Assembly (NCBI GenBank): GCA_004144935.1
Contig: SDZP01000028.1
Location: 1-18,056, forward strand
DNA: 18,056 nt
Source of the DNA: Caulobacteraceae bacterium
GTDB lineage: Bacteria; Pseudomonadota; Alphaproteobacteria; Caulobacterales; Caulobacteraceae
Direction of reading: 5' to 3'
Each line of letters begins with the position of its first letter. Position 1 is the first letter of the stretch. The notes beneath the pieces were generated by a model, which saw only the letters and a list, made by a program, of their open reading frames with translations, had not been told where the DNA came from and did not search any database. Shown here in pieces: positions 1 to 5,876 of this stretch. Both the position numbers and the translations under genes were made by a program.

Positions 1-660
1 GTGTCCGAGGGCGCCCAGGCCTTCTGGATCTGCCCGCTGGTCTCGGAGTCCGAGGAATTGGACGTCATGGCCGCCGAGACCCGGGCCATCGAGCTGCGCA
101 AGGTCATGGGCGCTCAGGTCGGCCTGGTCCACGGCCAGATGAGCGGGGCCGAGAAGGACGAGGTCATGGCGGCGTTCGCCGAAGGCCGGCTGCCGGTGCT
201 GGTCGCCACCACCGTCGTCGAGGTCGGGGTCAACGTGCCCAACGCCACCATCATGGTCATCGAGCACGCCGACCGCTTCGGCCTGGCCCAGCTGCACCAG
301 CTGCGCGGCCGCGTTGGCCGCGGCCGGCGGGAGAGCGCCTGCCTGTTGATCTACGACCCGCCGCTCGGCGAGATCGCCGAACAGCGGCTCGACATCCTGC
401 GCAAGACCGACGACGGCTTCGAGATCGCCGAGAAGGATCTCGAACTGCGCGGTGGCGGCGATCCGCTCGGCCTCAAGCAGAGCGGCTTTCCCGCCTATCG
501 CCTGGCCGACCCGGCGGTCCACCGCGACCTGATCGCGGTCGCCGCCGACGACGCCCGCCTTGTCCTGGCCCGCGACCCGGAGCTGACGGGTGAACGGGGC
601 CAGCGCCTGCGCATGCTGCAGGAACTGTTCGACTGGCGGCCGGGCGCGCAGGGGGACTAA
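1..660 (+). CDS. recG: ATP-dependent DNA helicase RecG, C-terminal part (cut by window edge)
   Basis: Superfamily 2 helicase that remodels stalled replication forks and Holliday junctions in the cytoplasm. Only about the last 219 residues are present. RecG is normally near 690 residues, so the wedge domain and helicase lobe 1 lie to the left, and the GTG at base 1 need not be a start. Visible are VHGQMSG (43-49), the motif V region LVATTVVEVGVNVP (67-80), and the motif VI region with QLHQLRGRVGRG (97-108), which carries the arginine finger. RGGGDPLGLKQSG (150-162) matches the RecG-type TRG region. The TAA at 658-660 overlaps the stop of the convergent MFS gene, so there is no room for a terminator. 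The family call is very secure because this combination is RecG-specific and differs from Mfd and UvrB. Confidence 0.95.
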   Translation: MSEGAQAFWICPLVSESEELDVMAAETRAIELRKVMGAQVGLVHGQMSGAEKDEVMAAFAEGRLPVLVATTVVEVGVNVPNATIMVIEHADRFGLAQLHQLRGRVGRGRRESACLLIYDPPLGEIAEQRLDILRKTDDGFEIAEKDLELRGGGDPLGLKQSGFPAYRLADPAVHRDLIAVAADDARLVLARDPELTGERGQRLRMLQELFDWRPGAQGD

Positions 661-1934
661 ACCCCTGCGAACCGATCGTCCTGACCCAAGTCAGGGTAAT
701 CGGATGACGGGATGGCCTTGAGAGTCCGCAACGGAGAGAAGATCGGAATCAGCCCCGCCAACACCATCCCCGCCACCGCTACCCACATCGCTTCCCGGAT
801 ACCGATCGCCTGCGCCAGCCCGCCGCCGATGAGCGCCCCGACGACGCTCATCGCCCCCCGCGCCACATGGAACACCGCCCCCGTCCGCCCAAGCCTCGCC
901 TGCGCGAACAACGACTGGCGCAGCGTCCCCGCCGGGATCATCGCCGCCACCGCCAGGGCGTCGCCGAGGATCTGGCCGACGATCAGGAAGGTCGCCCCGC
1001 CGATCACTGTCGCCGGCGCCAGCGGGATGACCACCGCCGAGGCCGCCGACAGCAGTCCAAGTCCGATGATCGCCGGACCCAGCCCGAGCCGGCGCACCAC
1101 GACCGGCGCGATCAGGGCCCCCAACAGGGCTCCCACGCCGCCGACCGCGATGACCAGCCCCAGCAGCGCCGTCGGCAGCCCCAGCGTCTTGATCGCGAAG
1201 AGCAGATAGAGGCCCGCGAAGAAGCTGCTGAACAGGGTCTGGACGATCGTCATGACCAGCAGCGGCCGGACCAGCGGCTGATCCATGATCGCCCGCACCC
1301 CGAACATCAGGTCGGAGAACGGATGCTGCGCCTTCTCGACCGGCTGAGGCGGCGGCTCCGGCGTGCGGATACTCCACAGGAAGACCGCAGAAACCAGATA
1401 GGTCCCGGCGTTGACCAGCAGGGCCACCGGGGCGGTCAGCCAGCGGAACAGCAGCCCGGCCAGCGCCGGCCCGCCGATCTCCGCTACCGATTCGGTGACG
1501 CCCAGCTTGGTGTTGCCCTCCAACAGCTGCTCACGCGCGATCAGGCTGGGCAGGTAGGCATGGTCGGCGATGGCGAACATCAGGCTGGCCGCGCCGACGC
1601 CGGCGGCGACGAGGTAGAGCTGCGGCATGCTCAGCCACTGCATCCAGGCGGCGATCGGCACGCTGAGCAGAAGCAGGACCCGCAGAAGGTCGGCACCGAT
1701 CAGGATAGGTCGGCGGTAGTTGCGGTCCGCCCAGCCGCCGGCGAACAGGCCGAGGATCACCCCCGGCCCCATGCTGAGCGCGGCCAGCAGGCCCAGCTGC
1801 GCAGGCCTGGCGTCCAAGGTGAGGATAGCGGCCATCGGCAGGCCTTCGCGGGTTATCCGCGAGCCGAAGGCGGAGACGGCCTGGGCCGCCCATAGTTTCA
1901 GGAAGTCGCGATGGCGCCAGAGTGACTGGGTCAT
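657..1934 (-). CDS. MFS transporter, MFS_3 / EntS- and Mef-like exporter
   Basis: Predicted inner-membrane proton-coupled exporter of 425 residues, the usual length for a 12-helix major facilitator. The loop 2-3 signature GGWADRNYRRP (66-76) is the MFS motif A (G-x-x-x-D-R-x-x-R-R). The N-terminus (SLWRHRDFLKLWAAQAVSAF) and the long hydrophobic segments between about 45 and 195 and between 215 and 405 fit the MFS_3 family. That family includes the enterobactin exporter EntS and macrolide exporters of the Mef type. The substrate cannot be read from the sequence. The ATG at 1934 overlaps the TGA of a nine-codon mini-ORF as ATGA. Only a weak ribosome site (GAAAG) precedes it, and it lies below a structured leader with a seven-codon ORF, which suggests translation-dependent control. 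Its stop overlaps the recG stop. Confidence 0.88.
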   Translation of the reverse strand: MTQSLWRHRDFLKLWAAQAVSAFGSRITREGLPMAAILTLDARPAQLGLLAALSMGPGVILGLFAGGWADRNYRRPILIGADLLRVLLLLSVPIAAWMQWLSMPQLYLVAAGVGAASLMFAIADHAYLPSLIAREQLLEGNTKLGVTESVAEIGGPALAGLLFRWLTAPVALLVNAGTYLVSAVFLWSIRTPEPPPQPVEKAQHPFSDLMFGVRAIMDQPLVRPLLVMTIVQTLFSSFFAGLYLLFAIKTLGLPTALLGLVIAVGGVGALLGALIAPVVVRRLGLGPAIIGLGLLSAASAVVIPLAPATVIGGATFLIVGQILGDALAVAAMIPAGTLRQSLFAQARLGRTGAVFHVARGAMSVVGALIGGGLAQAIGIREAMWVAVAGMVLAGLIPIFSPLRTLKAIPSSDYPDLGQDDRFAGV

Positions 1935-1960
1935 GGGAAGCTTTCGATGGAAGGAGTCAT
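1931..1960 (-). CDS. Putative nine-codon upstream mini-ORF coupled to the MFS exporter
   Basis: The minus strand reads MTPSIESFP then TGA, and the TGA (1933-1931) overlaps the exporter ATG (1934-1932) in an ATGA. No clear Shine-Dalgarno precedes its ATG, so it may be chance or may be translated only by reinitiation. Its first codons (ATGACTCCTTCC) are also the segment complementary to the ribosome site of the upstream seven-codon leader. The coding assignment is inference from position; no homology can be claimed. Confidence 0.35.
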   Translation of the reverse strand: MTPSIESFP

Positions 1961-2061
1961 GAGGCGTCTGCCCGCCGTGGCAGGAGACGAAAGGTCGTGG
2001 CGCGCCGTTTGCGCCGACGAACTACCGGATGGCGGTGGCCTGCATGGTGTTGACTCCTTTC
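1935..2061 (-). promoter_or_regulatory. Structured leader, possible ribosome-mediated attenuator of the MFS exporter
   Basis: Read on the minus strand, the order is leader ribosome site and mini-ORF, then hairpin A (2018-1994, stem GGCGC/GCGCC extended by GTC/GAC), then segment CCTTTCG (1994-1988), then hairpin B (1988-1966, GTCT..TGCC with GGCAGAC). A segment TGACTCCTT (1959-1951) follows, just before the exporter. That last segment is perfectly complementary over nine bases to the leader ribosome site (AAGGAGTCA, 2059-2051). Separately, CTTTCG (1993-1988) can pair with CGAAAG (1946-1941), the only ribosome-site-like sequence before the exporter. These mutually exclusive pairings are what an attenuator needs. 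The pairings are visible in the bases; the regulatory role is inference. Confidence 0.5.
2022..2045 (-). CDS. Putative seven-codon leader peptide MQATAIR upstream of the exporter
   Basis: On the minus strand a strong Shine-Dalgarno (AAAGGAG, 2060-2054) lies eight bases before ATG 2045. The ORF reads Met-Gln-Ala-Thr-Ala-Ile-Arg-TAG. This is the best ribosome site anywhere upstream of the exporter, yet it serves only this short ORF, 87 bases before the exporter start. Short ORFs with strong ribosome sites upstream of resistance genes (erm, cat, msrD/mef leaders) act by drug-induced ribosome stalling, and the architecture here looks the same. The peptide does not match a stalling motif I can name with confidence. 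Ala/Thr at positions 3-5 would be compatible with chloramphenicol-type stalling, but that is speculation. Confidence 0.5.
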   Translation of the reverse strand: MQATAIR

Positions 2062-2086
2062 ACGGAAGGGACCGGAAAGCGCGGGT

Positions 2087-2115
2087 TCCATACCTTTGGT
2101 CACCCAGAATCGCAA
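2087..2115 (-). promoter_or_regulatory. Candidate sigma-70-like promoter for the exporter leader
   Basis: On the minus strand TTGCGA (2115-2110) and TATGGA (2092-2087) are separated by exactly 17 bases. The -35 matches consensus at 4 of 6 positions and the -10 at 3 of 6. Transcription would start near 2080, about 20 bases before the leader ribosome site, which suits the attenuator layout. Short motif matches like this occur by chance, so confidence is low. Confidence 0.3.
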
Positions 2116-2156
2116 CCGGTTGACTGACGGTGGGTGAAGGGTCGGAATCCCTGCCT

Positions 2157-3134
2157 ATGGACGATCTCGAAAAGGCCCTCGCCCCCCTCGCGCCGCAGCT
2201 GGCGCCGGGCGCCACGACTCTGGTCAACCTGCGCCGGCTGTCCGGCGGGGCCAGCCAGGAAACCTGGGCCTTCGAGACCGACACCGGCGCGCCGATGATC
2301 CTGCGCCGCAAGCCGCCCAGCAGCACGGGCAGCGGCAACGCCGTGCCCCTGGCCACCGAGGCCGCCCTGATCCGCGCTGCCGCCGCCAACGGGGCCGCCG
2401 TGCCGCAGGTGCTGGCCGAGAGCGCGCCCGGCAGCGAGATCGGCGAGGCCTATGTCATGGCGCGGCTGGAAGGCGAGACGCTGGGCAAGCGCATCACCCG
2501 CGATCCGCCCTTCGCGGCCATCCGGCCCGGTCTCGCGGCCCAGTGCGGCGCGGCCCTGGCGGCCATCCACGCGGTGCCGACACAAGGCCTGCCGCCGCTG
2601 GTCACCTCCAGCGCCCTGACCGAGATCGAGAAGTATGAGGCCATCTACCGCACCTCCGGGGCCGAGCGGCCGATCTTCGAGGCCGCCATCCGCTTCCTCA
2701 AGGACCGCGCGCCGCCGTTGGAAACACCGGTGCTGGTGCATGGCGACTTCCGCAACGGCAATATCATGGTCCACCCCGAGCATGGTCTGACCGGCGTGCT
2801 CGACTGGGAGCTCGCGCACCTGGGCGACCCGGCCGAGGACATGGGCTGGATCTGCACCCGCAGCTGGCGCTTCGGCGGGGCCAGGCCGGTCGGCGGCTTT
2901 GGCGACTACGCCGACCTGCTGGGCGCCTACGAGGCGGCCGGCGGCAAGCCTGTGCCCCTGGAGCGCCTGCTCTACTGGGAGATGCTGGGCTCGCTGAAGT
3001 GGGGCTGCATGTGTCTGACCATGTATCTCGCCTACGCCAGCGGATCCGACGCCTCGGTCGAGCGGGCGATGATCGGCCGCCGGGCCAGCGAAACCGAAAT
3101 CGACCTGGTCGCCCTGCTGGAGCAAGCCGCATGA
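2157..3134 (+). CDS. Phosphotransferase family protein (APH/choline-kinase fold, ACAD10-like)
   Basis: Predicted soluble kinase-fold enzyme of 325 residues that would transfer a phosphate from ATP to a small hydroxylated substrate. The fold is shared with aminoglycoside phosphotransferases and the N-terminal domain of ACAD10. Visible are a glycine-rich loop LSGGASQETW (28-37), the Brenner catalytic motif HGDFRNGN (195-202) and the metal-binding DWE (216-218). ATG 2157 was chosen over the in-frame GTG at 2130 because residues from there align with the family start; the ribosome site is weak either way. The TGA overlaps the next ATG as ATGA, so the DUF6285 gene is translationally coupled. Such pairs often sit with acyl-CoA dehydrogenases in fatty-acid or hydroxy-acid catabolism, but none is present in this window. 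There is no reason to call it antibiotic resistance. Confidence 0.85.
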   Translation: MDDLEKALAPLAPQLAPGATTLVNLRRLSGGASQETWAFETDTGAPMILRRKPPSSTGSGNAVPLATEAALIRAAAANGAAVPQVLAESAPGSEIGEAYVMARLEGETLGKRITRDPPFAAIRPGLAAQCGAALAAIHAVPTQGLPPLVTSSALTEIEKYEAIYRTSGAERPIFEAAIRFLKDRAPPLETPVLVHGDFRNGNIMVHPEHGLTGVLDWELAHLGDPAEDMGWICTRSWRFGGARPVGGFGDYADLLGAYEAAGGKPVPLERLLYWEMLGSLKWGCMCLTMYLAYASGSDASVERAMIGRRASETEIDLVALLEQAA

Positions 3135-3499
3135 TCACCCAGCCGACCAGCATCGAACTGATCGAGAGCGTCATCAGGTTCATCGAGGAACGCGCCGCGC
3201 CGCAGCTGAAGGACCGCGACGCCTTCCACGCCCGGGTGGCGGTCAACGCCCTGGCCGCCATCAAGCGCGAGATCGCCGGCGGTGCGGCGGCGGAGGACGC
3301 TCAGACGGCGCGGATGGCTGAGCTGCTGGGCCACGACGGCGACTGGGCGGCGCTGAACACCGAACTGTGCGGCAAGATCCGCGACGGCGAGATTTCGCCG
3401 ACCGATCCGGCCCTGCTGGCCCATCTGAAGGCCTCGATCATCGATCAGGTGCGGATCGACCAGCCGCAGTACGCGGGCCTGAAGACGCTTGCGGGCTAA
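3131..3499 (+). CDS. DUF6285 domain protein, partner of the phosphotransferase
   Basis: A small protein of 122 residues, mostly helical by composition, with no signal peptide or membrane segment. ATG 3131 overlaps the TGA of the phosphotransferase gene (ATGA). The reading frame continues upstream without a start that makes sense, so the coupled start is preferred. Sequence style (PTSIELIESVIRFIEERAAP at the N-terminus, then LLGHDGDWAALNTELC and a DPALLAHLKAS segment) resembles DUF6285, a family I know mainly as a neighbour of ACAD10-type phosphotransferases and acyl-CoA dehydrogenases. Its function is unknown. By context it is likely an accessory subunit or chaperone of the upstream kinase-fold protein, which is inference. 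The family assignment is from memory of the neighbourhood and motif pattern. Confidence 0.7.
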   Translation: MITQPTSIELIESVIRFIEERAAPQLKDRDAFHARVAVNALAAIKREIAGGAAAEDAQTARMAELLGHDGDWAALNTELCGKIRDGEISPTDPALLAHLKASIIDQVRIDQPQYAGLKTLAG

Positions 3500-3508
3500 A
3501 CCCCTCCA

Positions 3509-3622
3509 CCGATCATGCTCGCGAATGCGGGCATCCATGCTGACTCGGCGGTGAGGCGAACTGTCTGCCGATATTGCGACGGCAAGCTCCGCGTGGATGC
3601 CCGCATTCGCGAGCATGATCGG
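3509..3622. repeat. Large inverted repeat (REP/MITE-like palindrome) between convergent genes
   Basis: Arms 3509-3540 and 3591-3622 are reverse complements over 32 bases with a single mismatch (T versus C third from the inner edge). They enclose a 50-base centre that holds a small TGCCG/CGGCA hairpin (3566-3570 with 3580-3584). The core of each arm contains GCTCGCGAATGCGGGCATCC. Such long palindromes are scattered in intergenic regions of many proteobacterial genomes. It sits 9 bases after the DUF6285 stop and 23 bases from the DUF3089 stop. It could act as a bidirectional transcription block, although there is no T-tract on either side. Confidence 0.85.
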
Positions 3623-3645
3623 AGAAGTGGAAACGACAGCGCTGC

Positions 3646-4830
3646 TCAGTCGATCTTGTGGGTCGGCACGGTCCCCACTGAAATCGACTGGGTGATCGGC
3701 GGCGCGACGGCTGCCCCTTCCGGCACGCCCAGCAGCGCCGCCACCCGCGCCTGGGAGTCCGCCTCCAGGTCGCCGTAGAAGAGATTGTAGGCCGGCATCC
3801 GCAGCCGGTCCGCCCAGCCGCCGCTGCGTCGCAGGGCTCCGGACTTTGGCCGTGAGACCTTGAGTATCCCGTCATCGCAGCGGGCATGCACCGCCCGCGC
3901 GATCAGCGGCGGCCGCTCGCCCCAGGCGAGGCCGGAGGCGTTGGCGGCGCCGAGGTTGGACCGCTCCAGCGCCGGGCTCTCGGTCGCCGTCCCGGTCAGC
4001 GGATTGACGCACAGCGGCGTCCGGCCGGCCAGGCCGACCAGGGTCCCGTTCGGACCCCAGACCAGGGACCGCTCCTTGATGCGTCCCCGCTCCACGGCCC
4101 CGGCCGACTTCCAGGCCAGCACGCAGCCGGCCTGATGCCGCGCCGTGCAGGCTGCCGGCGGATGGGTCGGGCCGTAGGCGTCGGCCGGAACAACCGTCTC
4201 GATGAAATAGGCCGCCGCCATCCGTTTCATCAGCGCCGCGTCCGGTGCGATCTCCTCGGCCAGCAGCCGCGCCGCCAGCAGGCCGCCCTGCTCCACCCCG
4301 ACCAGGATGAAGGGCCGGGCGCCGCCGTACCTGGCCTTCCACAACCGGAAGGCCTCGCGCACGTCCTCATAGGCAAAGGCCCGCGCCTCCCGCGCGTCCT
4401 CGCGCTGGGTCAACTGGGCGTAGAGGCTGGCCTGGCGGTAGTGCGGGGCGAACACCCTGCCCGCCTTGGCGAACGGCCCGGCGTAGTTGGGCAGCATAAC
4501 CTCCCGCGTCAGCCGAGTGGCCCTGGAGTCCCGGAATGGCGCGTTCCAGTGGTCGCCGCCGTCGTAGGTGGTCGGGTGGATGAAGAAGACGTCGGCGACG
4601 GGATCGTCGATCCGGGGCCTGTCCGGGGCCTTGGGCAGCAGCGCCCAGGTTCGCGCCTCGGCGTAGTTCGGCTTGCCGGGCGGATCATAGGTCTGGAACG
4701 GCACCCGCGGATCGAGCGAGGCGCGCAGAACGTCGACGCCGTAGATCATCCAGCCAAGGCCCAGCACGACGCAAAGCGCCACGGCGCCCAGCGCGATCCA
4801 GAGTCGTCGTCCTGTAAGCCAAGCCGGCAT
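3646..4830 (-). CDS. DUF3089 alpha/beta-hydrolase-like protein with N-terminal membrane anchor
   Basis: A protein of 394 residues. Residues about 10-30 are a single hydrophobic helix after a basic N-terminus, so it is probably anchored in the inner membrane with its main domain outside the cytoplasm. The domain carries DUF3089 hallmarks: TWALLP (61-66), VFFIHPTTY (81-89), HWNAPF (94-99), FAPHYRQAS (127-135), a nucleophile-elbow region at 174-183, and a C-terminal NLFYGDLEAD. The elbow reads GVEQG (178-182) where serine hydrolases have G-x-S-x-G, so the nucleophile position is Glu180 and classical esterase activity is doubtful. ATG 4830 has GAGG eight bases upstream. It is the last gene of an apparent hldE-hldD-DUF3089 unit, 44 bases after hldD, so an envelope role is plausible but unproven. 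Confidence 0.75.
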   Translation of the reverse strand: MPAWLTGRRLWIALGAVALCVVLGLGWMIYGVDVLRASLDPRVPFQTYDPPGKPNYAEARTWALLPKAPDRPRIDDPVADVFFIHPTTYDGGDHWNAPFRDSRATRLTREVMLPNYAGPFAKAGRVFAPHYRQASLYAQLTQREDAREARAFAYEDVREAFRLWKARYGGARPFILVGVEQGGLLAARLLAEEIAPDAALMKRMAAAYFIETVVPADAYGPTHPPAACTARHQAGCVLAWKSAGAVERGRIKERSLVWGPNGTLVGLAGRTPLCVNPLTGTATESPALERSNLGAANASGLAWGERPPLIARAVHARCDDGILKVSRPKSGALRRSGGWADRLRMPAYNLFYGDLEADSQARVAALLGVPEGAAVAPPITQSISVGTVPTHKID

Positions 4831-4874
4831 GGGATCAGCCTCGCATGCCCGGCGAGACGGGTTAAGCCCCTAGC

Positions 4875-5876
4875 TCAGCGATAGGGGTCCGGCGCCGCCA
4901 GATACCGGGTCACATATTCGGCGATCCCGTCCTCAAGCGGCGTGAACTGCCCGGGGTAGCCGGCCTCGCGCAGGCGATCCATCTTCGCCTGGGTGAAGTA
5001 CTGGTACTTGTCCCGGATGCCGTAAGGCATGTCGACATAGTCGATCAGCGGCGGCTTGCCGGCCGCCTTGAACACCGCCTGGGCCATGTCCGAGAAGCTG
5101 CGCGCCGCGCCGGAACCGAGGTTGAAGATGCCGTTCACCGTCGGCGTTTCCAGCAGCCAGGCGATGACGTCGGCGACGTCGCGGACGTAGACGAAGTCCC
5201 GCAGCTGGCCGCCGTCGGCGTAGTCGGGGTTGTGGCTCTTGAACAGCTGCACGGTATGGCCCGACTTCACCTTCGGGAAGATCTGGGCGGCCACCGACTT
5301 CATGCTGTCCTTGTGCTGTTCGTTGGGGCCGTAGACGTTGAAGAACTTCAGCCCCACCCACTGCGGCGGACGATAGTCCCGCGCCGCCTGCCGCGCGGCG
5401 AAGACGTCGAACAGGGCCTTTGACCAGCCGTAGGCGTTGAGCGGCTGCAGGGCCTTCAGCGCCTCCAGATCGTCGTTGTCCTCGAAGCCCGTCGCGCCGT
5501 CGCCGTAGGTGGCGGCGCTGGAGGCATAGATGAAGCGGCGCTGGCGGTCCGTGCACCAGCGATAGAGGTCGCGGCTCAGGCAGAAGTTGGTCTGCATGAT
5601 CTTGTCGGCGTCGGCCTCGGTGGTCGAGCTGATGGCGCCCATGTGGATCACCGCCTCGACGTCGCGCCAGCGCTTCTCCAGCCAGTCGAACATCTCTTCC
5701 GGCGGCACGAAGTCGCCGATCGGGTGTTTGGCGATATTCCGCCATTTGCCGCTGTCGGCGCTGCCCAGCCAGTCGCAGACCACCACGTCTAGGCTGGCAT
5801 CCTCGCACAGCCGGGCAACGATGTTGGAGCCGATGAAGCCGGCCCCGCCGGTGACGAAAACGATACGGCGGGTCAT
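4875..5876 (-). CDS. hldD: ADP-L-glycero-D-manno-heptose 6-epimerase
   Basis: Cytoplasmic extended short-chain dehydrogenase (333 residues; E. coli HldD is about 310). It inverts C6 of ADP-D-glycero-manno-heptose to give the L,D form used for the LPS inner core. The nucleotide-binding motif is TGGAGFIGS (9-17). The active-site pair is Tyr149 and Lys153 in NAYGWSK, with Ser119/Ser120 in YASSAATYG. FFNVYGPNE (178-186) and YADGGQLRDFVYVRDVAD (219-236) are typical of the HldD subfamily. ATG 5876 shares one base with the hldE TGA (TGATG) and has GGAAGGA six bases upstream within hldE, so the two are translationally coupled. The neighbour and motifs together make the assignment firm over generic epimerases. 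Confidence 0.93.
   Translation of the reverse strand: MTRRIVFVTGGAGFIGSNIVARLCEDASLDVVVCDWLGSADSGKWRNIAKHPIGDFVPPEEMFDWLEKRWRDVEAVIHMGAISSTTEADADKIMQTNFCLSRDLYRWCTDRQRRFIYASSAATYGDGATGFEDNDDLEALKALQPLNAYGWSKALFDVFAARQAARDYRPPQWVGLKFFNVYGPNEQHKDSMKSVAAQIFPKVKSGHTVQLFKSHNPDYADGGQLRDFVYVRDVADVIAWLLETPTVNGIFNLGSGAARSFSDMAQAVFKAAGKPPLIDYVDMPYGIRDKYQYFTQAKMDRLREAGYPGQFTPLEDGIAEYVTRYLAAPDPYR

Noticed and set aside
1279..1310. Another TGATCC on the plus strand
   Set aside because: It lies inside the minus-strand exporter gene with no downstream plus-strand gene start, so it is a chance six-mer. It also shows that the motif alone is weak evidence.
2157..3134. Aminoglycoside resistance kinase
   Set aside because: The APH fold is shared by many metabolic kinases. 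The coupled DUF6285 partner points to the ACAD10-like phosphotransferase group instead.
3515..3616. Small ORFs starting MLANAGIHA on both strands
   Set aside because: They arise because both arms of the palindrome translate identically; a repeat artefact, not a gene.
3886..4884. Plus-strand open frame opposite the DUF3089 gene
   Set aside because: Low-complexity Arg/Gly/Pro/Gln translation antisense to a recognisable gene; no plausible ribosome site or family motifs.
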